This document shows, one piece after another, positions 7,356 through 14,354 of a DNA stretch of 22,333 nt (the stretch's first letter is position 1; each line of letters starts with the position of its first letter). A program made the translations under genes and the position numbers. The stretch comes from Bacteroidales bacterium UBA3297 (lineage in GTDB: Bacteria > Bacteroidota > Bacteroidia > Bacteroidales > Paludibacteraceae): assembly GCA_002362105.1 (NCBI GenBank), contig DETD01000026.1:84861-107193 (forward strand), in the 5' to 3' direction. The notes beneath the pieces are model-generated. The model ran no database searches. It saw only the letters and a list, made by a program, of their open reading frames with translations, and had not been told where the DNA came from.

Positions 7356-9320
7356 ATGAAGAAACTATTACTACTGACAGCCGGTGCTTTTGCGACAGTT
7401 TTGTCGTCGGCTATGATTATGAAAATGTATTATCCCGATGGTACAACGCAGAGGTTCAACATCGACGATGTGAACAAGGTCTCTTATGAGGGGAATGCGT
7501 CAGGCAGAAAGATGGTTGTGGAATACGCCAGCCATACCGACACTCTGCCGGTTGTTGCCGACTCGGTTGTGTTCACGAACGACGAGATTCATACGGCCAA
7601 CGGGCACGAATACGTCGATTTGGGCCTTTCCTATTATTGGGCTACCAACAATGTCGGTGCTTCCGATTATACTCTCGGTGGAAAATTCGCATGGGCTGAA
7701 ATTGAACCTTCTGACGATTTGGAGTATAGATGGAAAAGCTCTTTCGACGGTAACAAGTTAAATGAACAAAGCGGAAAGGGATTTGTTATTCAACATAGAC
7801 ATAAATATACGGAAAGAAGCATTGGCTGCGTCTTTTCGGATTTCGATATCAGGTACACCAATGGTGGCCTGCTGAAAAGTCTGTTGGCTGAAGACGATGC
7901 CGCTTTTGTAAAATGGGGACCTATGTGGTCGACTCCGTCCGCTGACGCATGGCAGGAGTTGCTAGACAACTGTACATTCAAGTACTACGAAGACTATCAG
8001 GGACAGAGTGGTTACCTTGTTACGAGTAAAGTGCCTGGCTTTGAAGGACAATCAGTGTTTTTCCCTGTTGAATTAGGTATGGTCCAAGACAATAGTGGTG
8101 AGTACCATCCGTATGAACACAGTATATATTGGACTAATACGCTCGAACCGTCTGCCGATTATTATGGAATTTATTCCTATGGAGTCTGTTTCCCGACTCC
8201 CGATTCCAAGTTTTTCGGTAGCAGCCTTCCTAATACAATGTGGTCGTTATTCTCCAAAAATATGGCAGCCCACGTCCGCCCGGTCATTCATAAGCGCATG
8301 GCCGATAAATACGGTTTGAAGTCGGCGGGTAGCGTACAAAAATACCAGGTTGTTTACTTGAATTCCGATAAAAGCAGCATCATGGAAGTGGAAGAGGTTG
8401 CCGAAGGTAAGGCAGCTATAGGAAAGGGCGATTTTATGCAGAAGATAGTAAAACCGCAGGAGAATTTGGTCTTCAACCGTTGGTCTGCCGATTTGTCGTC
8501 TGTAGAAAGAAGCCTCTCTGTTTATCCAATCTTTGTAGTAGATACGGCTAACACTTACTATAAAGTGCGTATCCTGTGTCCTGATACAATGATATGGTAT
8601 GACCAGACGGGAAAAGAGAACCGTACGCTTTTACCTGGCAGCCCTTACGACTCTGTTTATGTGCGTGAGGGAGAAGATGTTCCTTCCGATTGGTTGGAAA
8701 AAGTAAGGTACAGATGGGCTAGAGGGTATAACGTCAAGCATGATTTGAAACTTACCAACCTGCACGCCAATCTCGACATCACACTCGACCGTGTGGTTTT
8801 CAAGGACTATAGTGAGCCAAAAGGCGATCGCCGTTATGTAGACCTCGGCCTCTCTGTCAACTGGGCTTCCGGTAATCTGTCGGATGATGTGAATGTTTCG
8901 AAAGACTCCTTGAAGAAATGTCTGTGGACCGACGATATAGCTACAAAACAGTGGGGGGACGATTGGCGCCTGCCAACAAAGGAAGAGTTCCAAGAATTGA
9001 TAGATAACTGTTATATTGATAGGGTAAATGGTGTCTTCAACGAAGATGGTGTGATTGACTACTCTGTTGGTGTGGCCGGATATCTGTTTACCAGCAAGGT
9101 GCCTGGCTATGAAGGCCGGTCTATCTTCCTTCCAGCAAGGGAGATGATTGTCAACTGTGGACCGGCTCCAGAACGCCTTGAACTGAGAGGTGTTTATCTG
9201 ACCTCTTCAAAAGGGGAAGATGGCGAGAGCTTTTATTTGTTTGACGGTGAAGGTGTGTCAATTCTCGATTATTACGATATTAGGGGCTGGGGCTTCCTCC
9301 GTGCCGTAACTGCAAAGTAA
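7356..9320 (+). CDS. Large exported protein with two FISUMP-like domains (copy 1)
   Basis: Exported protein of 654 residues. The signal peptide is MKKLLLLTAGAFATVLSSA, followed by MYYPDGTTQRFNIDDVNKVS, the same DG/DV module as in its small neighbour. Residues about 81-312 form a FISUMP-like domain (the Fibrobacter succinogenes major paralogous domain, common in Bacteroidales surface proteins): NGHEYVDLGLSYYWATNNVG, WGPMWSTPSADAWQELLDNC, then SGYLVTSKVPGFEGQSVFFP and AHVRPV. A spacer around 369-392 (FNRW...VYPIF) resembles the F-x-G-W Listeria-Bacteroides repeat. From about 490 a second FISUMP-like domain follows (RRYVDLGLSVNWAS, WGDDWRLPTKEEFQELIDNC, GYLFTSKVPGYEGRSIFLPA) and ends RAVTAK. No sorting tail is visible, so it may stay periplasmic or use another anchor. 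The partner gene 4 bp upstream does carry a tail. Ligand or role is unknown. Confidence 0.82.
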   Translation: MKKLLLLTAGAFATVLSSAMIMKMYYPDGTTQRFNIDDVNKVSYEGNASGRKMVVEYASHTDTLPVVADSVVFTNDEIHTANGHEYVDLGLSYYWATNNVGASDYTLGGKFAWAEIEPSDDLEYRWKSSFDGNKLNEQSGKGFVIQHRHKYTERSIGCVFSDFDIRYTNGGLLKSLLAEDDAAFVKWGPMWSTPSADAWQELLDNCTFKYYEDYQGQSGYLVTSKVPGFEGQSVFFPVELGMVQDNSGEYHPYEHSIYWTNTLEPSADYYGIYSYGVCFPTPDSKFFGSSLPNTMWSLFSKNMAAHVRPVIHKRMADKYGLKSAGSVQKYQVVYLNSDKSSIMEVEEVAEGKAAIGKGDFMQKIVKPQENLVFNRWSADLSSVERSLSVYPIFVVDTANTYYKVRILCPDTMIWYDQTGKENRTLLPGSPYDSVYVREGEDVPSDWLEKVRYRWARGYNVKHDLKLTNLHANLDITLDRVVFKDYSEPKGDRRYVDLGLSVNWASGNLSDDVNVSKDSLKKCLWTDDIATKQWGDDWRLPTKEEFQELIDNCYIDRVNGVFNEDGVIDYSVGVAGYLFTSKVPGYEGRSIFLPAREMIVNCGPAPERLELRGVYLTSSKGEDGESFYLFDGEGVSILDYYDIRGWGFLRAVTAK

Positions 9321-9341
9321 TTATATTTGTTATAACGATGG

Positions 9342-9380
9342 AAAGCCGCTGGGGAGGGACTTCCCCGGTGGCTTTTTTTT
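9342..9380 (+). terminator. Strong intrinsic terminator after cassette 1
   Basis: AAAGCCGCTGGGGA (9342-9355) pairs with TCCCCGGTGGCTTT (9362-9375) through 14 bp including two G-T pairs, and the arm runs into eight T (9373-9380). It lies 21 bp after the stop codon. Confidence 0.92.
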
Positions 9381-9450
9381 GTTTGCTTGGTACGATGGGG
9401 GGAGTCGATGCCCTGAATGCACAAAACTGCATCCGAAGCACATTGGACTG

Positions 9451-9481
9451 TTGACGATTCTCTGAAAAATCATTAACTTTA
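9451..9481 (+). promoter_or_regulatory. Candidate promoter for the hsdM operon
   Basis: TTG at 9451-9453 and TAACTTTA at 9474-9481 (7 of 8 to TAnnTTTG) are spaced by 20 nt, as for a Bacteroidetes -33/-7 promoter, and would give a leader of about 60 nt to the ATG at 9549. A weaker alternative is TAGGTTTA at 9528-9535, which would leave almost no leader. The remainder of 9381-9548 shows no gene. Confidence 0.4.
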
Positions 9482-9548
9482 AAGTTTTGTCCTGTCGGCC
9501 TGGATGTGGGGAATCCGCTTGGCTTTATAGGTTTAGAAAAAACTATTT

Positions 9549-11126
9549 ATGGCAAAGAAAGTTCAGAAGTTAGCAGTAGAAAAATCGATAGAAGACCGCA
9601 TTTGGGAGAGTGCCAACAAACTTCGTGGCAGTCTCGATGCTAGCGAGTACCGTAACGTGGTGCTTGGCCTCATTTTCCTTAAATATATTTCCGATTGTTT
9701 CGACCGCCGTCACCAAGAACTGGTGGACGAGGGCGAGGGCTTTGAGGAAGACCGTGACGAATACACGGCTGAACATGTTTTCTGGGTGCCTGCCGAAGCC
9801 CGGTGGGCGGTGATTGCGGACGATGCCCACAATGCCACTAACGGCAAAACTATCGACAAGGCCATGGAGGCCATTGAACGGGAAAATCCGCGCCTTAAAA
9901 ATATTCTGCCTAAGAACTATGCCCGTGAGGAAATCGACAAAATCCGTCTGGGTGAGGTGATTGATGTGTTCAATAACGTGCAGATGTACGAGCATGGTGC
10001 CGAAGTTGACATTTTCGGGCGTGTTTACGAATACTGCTTAGGCCAGTTTGCTAGCGAAATGAAGCAGAAGGGTGGCGAATTCTACACTCCTTCGTGCATT
10101 GTGCGAACGCTGGTCGAAGTGTTGCAGCCTTTCAACGGTCGTGTCTATGATGGTGCTTGTGGTTCGGCGGGCATGTTTGTGCAGAGTGCCAAGTTCGTAC
10201 AACACCACAGCGGCGACCTCCACAACATTTCGGTTTTCGGCCAGGAATTCAATGCCAACACATGGAAGATGGCGCAGATGAACTTGGCCATCCGTGGCAT
10301 TGATGGCGATCTGGGCCCAAGCTGGGGCGACACGTTCATCAGCGACTACCACGCCGACAAGAAATTCGACTACTGCCTGATGAATCCGCCTTTCAACCAA
10401 AAGGATTGGGGCGCTAAACGTTTGGCAGACGATGTCCGCTGGAAATACGGTGTGCCACCTGAAGGAAATGCCAACTTCGCCTGGATGCAGCACATGATTC
10501 ACCACATGTCGCCTAAGGGACGTATTGGTCTTGTTTTGGCCAATGGTTCGTTGAGTAGCCAAAGGGATGGCGAGGGTGACATAAGGAAGAACATTGTGGA
10601 AGACGATTTGGTGGAGGGCGTTGTTGCCTTGCCCGGTCAGTTGTTCTTCTCGGTGCAGATTCCGGTCTGCCTGTGGTTCTTCAACAAACAGAAGAAGCAG
10701 AGGGGCAAGGTGCTGTTTATCGATGCCCGCAATATGGGCTATATGGTAGACCGCACACACAAGGAACTCAGCGACGACCAGTGCCGATACGATTTTATCA
10801 AGAAACAAGATAAACCGTGGAAGGATGTTGCGGCCGAAGACTGCGATGTGCAGAAGATTGCAGCCACCTTCCGTGCTTTTGAGGCGGGAATACTTGAAGA
10901 CCAAAAGGGTTTCTGTGCGGTGGTTGATGTTGATGGCATTGCCAAGCAAGACTTCATCCTTACCCCTGGCCGCTATGTTGGCATTGAGGAGGCGGAAGAC
11001 GATGGTGTGCCGTTTGCTGAGAAAATGGCAACTGCCACAGCTGAACTCAGCCAACTCTTGAACAAAGGCCATGAGTTGGAAGAGGAAATCCGTAAGCAAC
11101 TAAAGTCAATCGGTTACGATATTTAA
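9549..11126 (+). CDS. hsdM: Type I restriction-modification system, methyltransferase subunit
   Basis: N6-adenine DNA methyltransferase subunit of a type I restriction-modification complex, 525 residues, the usual length. The N-terminal helical HsdM domain is recognised from IEDRIWESANKLRGSLDASE and YRNVVLGLIFLKYISDCFD (about 14-52). S-adenosylmethionine motif I is DGACGSAGMF starting at residue 201, and catalytic motif IV is NPPF at 279-282 (MNPPFNQKDWGAK). Both are intact, so the enzyme should be active. GGEFYTPSCIVRTLVEVLQP just before motif I is also characteristic. The C terminus is helical and would contact HsdS. It is the first gene of the locus; the stop is 3 bp before the Fic gene. 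Methylation protects host DNA from HsdR cutting. Confidence 0.97.
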   Translation: MAKKVQKLAVEKSIEDRIWESANKLRGSLDASEYRNVVLGLIFLKYISDCFDRRHQELVDEGEGFEEDRDEYTAEHVFWVPAEARWAVIADDAHNATNGKTIDKAMEAIERENPRLKNILPKNYAREEIDKIRLGEVIDVFNNVQMYEHGAEVDIFGRVYEYCLGQFASEMKQKGGEFYTPSCIVRTLVEVLQPFNGRVYDGACGSAGMFVQSAKFVQHHSGDLHNISVFGQEFNANTWKMAQMNLAIRGIDGDLGPSWGDTFISDYHADKKFDYCLMNPPFNQKDWGAKRLADDVRWKYGVPPEGNANFAWMQHMIHHMSPKGRIGLVLANGSLSSQRDGEGDIRKNIVEDDLVEGVVALPGQLFFSVQIPVCLWFFNKQKKQRGKVLFIDARNMGYMVDRTHKELSDDQCRYDFIKKQDKPWKDVAAEDCDVQKIAATFRAFEAGILEDQKGFCAVVDVDGIAKQDFILTPGRYVGIEEAEDDGVPFAEKMATATAELSQLLNKGHELEEEIRKQLKSIGYDI

Positions 11127-11129
11127 GGT

Positions 11130-12032
11130 ATGGCAGACACAAAGGTTTCTATTCGCATTTTCGAAGACAGGGAAGTCCGTGCAATTTGGGATGATGAAAA
11201 TTCCAAATGGTGGTTTTCTGTGCTCGATGTGGTGGGGGTCTTAAACCAGCAAGACGACTACGAAAAGAATAGAAACTACTGGAAGTACCTGAAAACCAAA
11301 CTAAAGAAAGAAAATAATGAGTTGGTTAGTGCCACTAACCAACTGAAATTGCAGTCGGCTGATGGTAAGAAATACAAAACCGATGTGCTCGACAGCGAGG
11401 GGGTTATCCGTTTGGCAAAGAGTTTCCCTAACAACCGTGCAAACAAATTTCTCGACTGGTTTACCTATAGCGACACCAGCATCGACGGACAAAGCAAGAA
11501 GAAGGCGTACACCTTGTTCGAGAGCGGACTGATTGAAACCATTGGTGTGGGTACCGTTACAGGGTTGCAGCAAATACATGCCTACCTTTTTGGCGGCTTG
11601 TACGATTTTGCGGGCAAGATTAGAACGGTGAATATAGCCAAGGGCGGATTCCAATTTGCCATGGCGCACTTTCTGCCACAGACGTTGGCGCAGATTGAGC
11701 AAATGCCCGAAGACTCCTTCGAGGCCATTGTCGACAAATATGTGGAAATGAACATTGCCCATCCGTTTCGTGAGGGGAATGGACGCACCACTCGCATTTG
11801 GCTAGATTTGATGCTGAAAAAGCATTTGCAGAAATGTGTGGATTGGAGCCAGATAGACAAAAAACAGTATTTAGATGCTATGACGCACAGTGTGGCAAAC
11901 ACCGCAACGATTAAATCGTTGTTGCAGTCGGCCCTAACCGACCGTATTGCCGATCGTGAAATGTTTATGAAGGGCATCGATTATTCCTACTACTACGAGG
12001 AAGACGATGACATAATTGGTGATGGAGAATAA
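11130..12032 (+). CDS. Bro-N-like/Fic fusion protein (class III, NmFic-like AMP transferase)
   Basis: A 300-residue protein of two parts. Residues 1-105 (IRIFEDREVRAIWDDENSKW, WWFSVLDVVGVL, then LDSEGVIRLAKSFPN) look like the Bro-N domain of phage antirepressor-type proteins, often DNA-binding. Residues 110-300 are a Fic domain, which usually moves AMP from ATP to a target hydroxyl. The catalytic motif HPFREGNGRTTR is at 211-222, and the flap region KIRTVNIAKGGFQFA precedes it. From memory it resembles Neisseria meningitidis Fic throughout (GLQQIHAYLFGGLYDFAG, KYVEMNIAHPF, IWLDLMLKK, MKGI). SYYYE at 286-290 fits the C-terminal inhibitory helix (S/T)xxxE(G/N), although the last position is E291. 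His-to-Ser spacing is 75 residues, as I recall for NmFic. The gene starts 3 bp after hsdM and runs up to or into hsdS. No small antitoxin gene is adjacent, which fits a self-inhibited class. Confidence 0.85.
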   Translation: MADTKVSIRIFEDREVRAIWDDENSKWWFSVLDVVGVLNQQDDYEKNRNYWKYLKTKLKKENNELVSATNQLKLQSADGKKYKTDVLDSEGVIRLAKSFPNNRANKFLDWFTYSDTSIDGQSKKKAYTLFESGLIETIGVGTVTGLQQIHAYLFGGLYDFAGKIRTVNIAKGGFQFAMAHFLPQTLAQIEQMPEDSFEAIVDKYVEMNIAHPFREGNGRTTRIWLDLMLKKHLQKCVDWSQIDKKQYLDAMTHSVANTATIKSLLQSALTDRIADREMFMKGIDYSYYYEEDDDIIGDGE

Positions 12033-12036
12033 GCGT

Positions 12037-13263
12037 ATGAGTGAGTGGAAGGAAGTTAAATTAGGTGGCATTGCAAATGTACAGACTGGACCATTTGGGA
12101 GCCAACTTCATAACGAAGACTATAAAGTTACCGGAATCCCAATTGTTACTGTTGAACATTTAGGTAATAAAAGGTTTACTAAACAGAATTTGCCCTTTGT
12201 CTCAGATGAGGATTGTATTCGATTAGGGAAATATTCTATGCATACCGGCGATATTATTTTCAGTCGAGTTGGTGCTGTGGATCGATGTTCTTATGTGACT
12301 TCAGAAGAGAATGGTTGGCTGTTTTCTGGTCGCTGTTTACGTGTCAGATGTAATGAGGATATTAATAGTGAGTGGTTGTATTATTTCTTTTGTTTAGACT
12401 CTACTAAACAAAATATTAGAAGCATTGCAGTTGGTGCTACTATGCCATCTATTAATACAAATATACTATCTAACGATGTGATTGTAAGGATTCCTTGCAT
12501 AGAAAGCCAGCGCCGTATTGCCGCCATCCTATCCTCCCTCGACGCCAAAATCGAGAACAACAACAAGGTGAATGCGAAGCTGGAAGAGATAGCGCAGAAC
12601 TTGTTTAAGGAATGGTTTGTCGATTTCGGACCTTTCAAGGACGGCAAGTTCGTTGACAGCGAACTCGGCCCAATTCCAGAAGGGTGGAGAGTGGGGACGC
12701 TTAGTGATATAGGTTCTATTGTAGGAGGCAGTACCCCTTCAAAAAGCCATCCAGAATACTATACAAGCGAAGGCATTGCATGGTTAACCCCGAAAGACCT
12801 TTCAAATACGGGAGTAAAATTCACTTCAAAAGGAGAAATTGATATAACCGAAGCGGGCTACAATAGTACAAGTACTAAATTGATGCCGAAAGGTTCAGTC
12901 TTATTTAGTTCAAGAGCACCTATCGGTTATTTGACCATTGCAAAGAACGAAATCTGTACCAATCAAGGATTTAAATCAGTCGTTCCTACATTTGCCGGTA
13001 CTGGTTTTATTTATTATTTACTAAAACAGCTTACGCCAGAAATAGAAAACAGGGCTGTTGGAACTACATTTAAGGAAGCATCTGGTTCTTTAATGTCTTC
13101 TCTTAACGTTATAATACCAGACAAAAAAGTATTAGATAGATTCGAAATTCTAATAAAATCGCTATTCGACAAGCAAGAGCTTTTAGAAACGGAGTCTTTT
13201 AAGTTGTCCACCCTTCGTGACACCCTTTTGCCAAAGTTGATGTCGGGCGAGATAGAGGTATAA
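12037..13263 (+). CDS. hsdS: Type I restriction-modification system, specificity subunit
   Basis: DNA-recognition subunit of the type I complex, about 408 residues. It has the standard order: first target-recognition domain (WKEVKLGGIANVQTGPFGSQ to about 155), central conserved helices (QRRIAAILSSLDAKIENNNK and NLFKEWFVDFGPF), second target-recognition domain (GWRVGTLSDIGSIVGGSTPS to about 375) and C-terminal conserved helix (LSTLRDTLLPKLMSGEIEV). I prefer the ATG at 12037 (MSEWKEV) because GGAGAAT lies 7 nt upstream and homologues start this way. ATG 12022 is possible and would overlap the Fic gene by 11 nt; TTG 12016 is unlikely. The recognition domains are distinctly more AT-rich than the conserved helices, the signature of swapped recognition modules. 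The target sequence cannot be predicted by reading. Confidence 0.95.
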   Translation: MSEWKEVKLGGIANVQTGPFGSQLHNEDYKVTGIPIVTVEHLGNKRFTKQNLPFVSDEDCIRLGKYSMHTGDIIFSRVGAVDRCSYVTSEENGWLFSGRCLRVRCNEDINSEWLYYFFCLDSTKQNIRSIAVGATMPSINTNILSNDVIVRIPCIESQRRIAAILSSLDAKIENNNKVNAKLEEIAQNLFKEWFVDFGPFKDGKFVDSELGPIPEGWRVGTLSDIGSIVGGSTPSKSHPEYYTSEGIAWLTPKDLSNTGVKFTSKGEIDITEAGYNSTSTKLMPKGSVLFSSRAPIGYLTIAKNEICTNQGFKSVVPTFAGTGFIYYLLKQLTPEIENRAVGTTFKEASGSLMSSLNVIIPDKKVLDRFEILIKSLFDKQELLETESFKLSTLRDTLLPKLMSGEIEV

Positions 13264-13280
13264 CTAATAAGAACATCATT

Positions 13281-13985
13281 ATGAAAAAGTTAGTTGCTTT
13301 ATTGAGTTTTCTGTTCCCAATGTTTAAGATGGTGGGGCAAGTTCAAACTATCGACACCTATAGTTTGAGCGCTTATGGCTTGAATTATTCAATATCGGCG
13401 AATATCGATGTTGACGAGGCGCTATATTCCGACCTTTTATATGTTTTTGCAGAAACAGGTTCTGACGATTTTGCAGTCCTTCGTATGGGGCCTGACCATA
13501 TCAAGCATATGGTCGACAAGTTGACAAAAGCGAAAGACATCTATTTGGCGTGGTCAAGTATAGCTAGAGAGAAGAATATGAAACAACTCTCGAAAAAGAT
13601 TATGAATCTTCGTGGTACCTGTTTCGAGATTGACTTTACAAACGAAGGTAAGTGGTACCGAGACGACGACAACAAACTTTTTGCTACTTTCTATGTCGAT
13701 AAGGACGGTCTGTGCTATTTGAAGGTTGAGTCATACATTCTGTATGGCGAAAATACCGCTTACCGTGAGAACAGTTCGTTGCTTTCTTTCGCTTATAGCA
13801 GAAATATACTTACGATGGGGACGGCTTTTAGTAATAGAACTGTTAGGGTGGGCAAAACTGCCAATGGTGTTCAGATGACGTTTTCTAATGCAAGAGAGAT
13901 TGACGATTTCCTAAAAAAGTTGGAAAATGCCGTTGCTTGGAAAGAACAGAATATGGAGTTTGGCAAACTTTTGAAAAAACGCTAA
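13281..13985 (+). CDS. Exported protein of unknown function between hsdS and hsdR
   Basis: I do not recognise this 234-residue protein. It starts with a signal peptide (MKKLVALLSFLFPMFKMVGQ, cleavage probably near GQ), so the mature protein should be outside the cytoplasm. The rest alternates predicted strands with short helices: GLNYSISANIDVDEALYSDL, FAVLRMGPDHIKHMVDKLTK, then CFEIDFTNEGKWYRDDDNKL, CYLKVESYILYGEN, and a C-terminal REIDDFLKKLENAV helix. The strand-strand-...-EIDDFLKKL ending suggests a self-contained globular domain. It lies 17 bp after hsdS and could be cotranscribed. An exported protein has no obvious job in a cytoplasmic restriction complex, so it may be cargo or a neighbour rather than a subunit. 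It is followed by the repeat array. Confidence 0.75.
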   Translation: MKKLVALLSFLFPMFKMVGQVQTIDTYSLSAYGLNYSISANIDVDEALYSDLLYVFAETGSDDFAVLRMGPDHIKHMVDKLTKAKDIYLAWSSIAREKNMKQLSKKIMNLRGTCFEIDFTNEGKWYRDDDNKLFATFYVDKDGLCYLKVESYILYGENTAYRENSSLLSFAYSRNILTMGTAFSNRTVRVGKTANGVQMTFSNAREIDDFLKKLENAVAWKEQNMEFGKLLKKR

Positions 13986-13992
13986 TTAGTAA

Positions 13993-14208
13993 ATGAACAC
14001 AAGAACGTGTTACAGAAATGGCGTTTTTTTAACATGAACATAAGAACGCGTTACAGAAATGGCTTTTTTTTAACATGAACATAAGAACGTGTTACAGAAA
14101 TGGCGATTTTTTAACATGAACATAAGAACGTGTTACAGAAATGGCTTTTTTTTAACATGAACATAAGAACGCGTTACAAAAATGGCGATTTGCTTAACAT
14201 GAACATAA
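13993..14208 (+). repeat. 41-bp tandem repeat array, five copies plus a partial sixth
   Basis: Units start at 13993, 14034, 14075, 14116 and 14157. The first four are 41 bp, the fifth is 42 bp, and a truncated sixth begins at 14199. Each unit reads ATGAACATAAGAACG, then (T/C)GTTACAGAAATGGC, a T-rich run of variable composition, and AAC. Copies are nearly identical. Differences are clustered: T or C in AACGYGTT (C in units 2 and 5, giving the palindrome AACGCGTT), and the bases after GGC (GT, TT, GA, TT, GA), where units 2/4 and 3/5 match. The array begins 8 bp after the stop of the preceding gene and ends about 150 bp before hsdR. There are no unique spacers, so it is not CRISPR. Confidence 0.95.
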
Positions 14209-14238
14209 AAAACTTCTAATAGGTTGTATTTCGTTTGT

Positions 14239-14276
14239 TTAGATAAGAATTAGACGATTTTAGACAAAAGTTAGAC
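14239..14276 (+). promoter_or_regulatory. Four helically phased TTAGAC-type direct repeats upstream of hsdR
   Basis: TTAGAT at 14239 and TTAGAC at 14250, 14260 and 14271 start 11, 10 and 11 bp apart, placing them on one face of the helix. They lie 79-116 bp before the hsdR ATG, between the 41-bp array and the gene. The arrangement suggests an operator for a multimeric regulator, or intrinsic curvature. I cannot name the protein. No perfect TAnnTTTG element follows; near matches with one base missing are at TAGTTTG (about 14292) and TATTTTG (about 14323). Confidence 0.5.
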
Positions 14277-14354
14277 AATTTTGTTTGATAAATAGTTTGT
14301 ACACAGTTTGTTGATGATTGTTTATTTTGTGGATGAATAAAAGGATTTTTGCTT

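Noticed and set aside
8823..8832. GCGATCGC palindrome inside the first FISUMP gene
   Set aside because: It is a single occurrence within coding sequence, explained by the codons; nothing suggests a site.
10038..11099. Long open frame on the minus strand opposite hsdM (353 codons)
   Set aside because: It lies entirely antisense to a well-conserved hsdM with intact motifs, and its translation shows no recognisable domain. It is a by-product of codon bias.
11130..12032. Fic as toxin of a two-gene toxin-antitoxin pair
   Set aside because: No small antitoxin gene adjoins it, and the C-terminal SYYYE motif indicates built-in inhibition.
12016..12036. Upstream starts for hsdS (TTG 12016, GTG 12019, ATG 12022)
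   Set aside because: ATG 12037 has the better-placed GGAGAAT and gives the usual HsdS N terminus; ATG 12022 remains possible.
12037..13263. Phase-variable hsdS by DNA inversion
   Set aside because: There is no second hsdS copy, inverted repeat or recombinase gene within the window. Flanking sequence outside the window could change this.
13993..14208. CRISPR array
   Set aside because: Units are contiguous with no unique spacers, and no cas genes are present.
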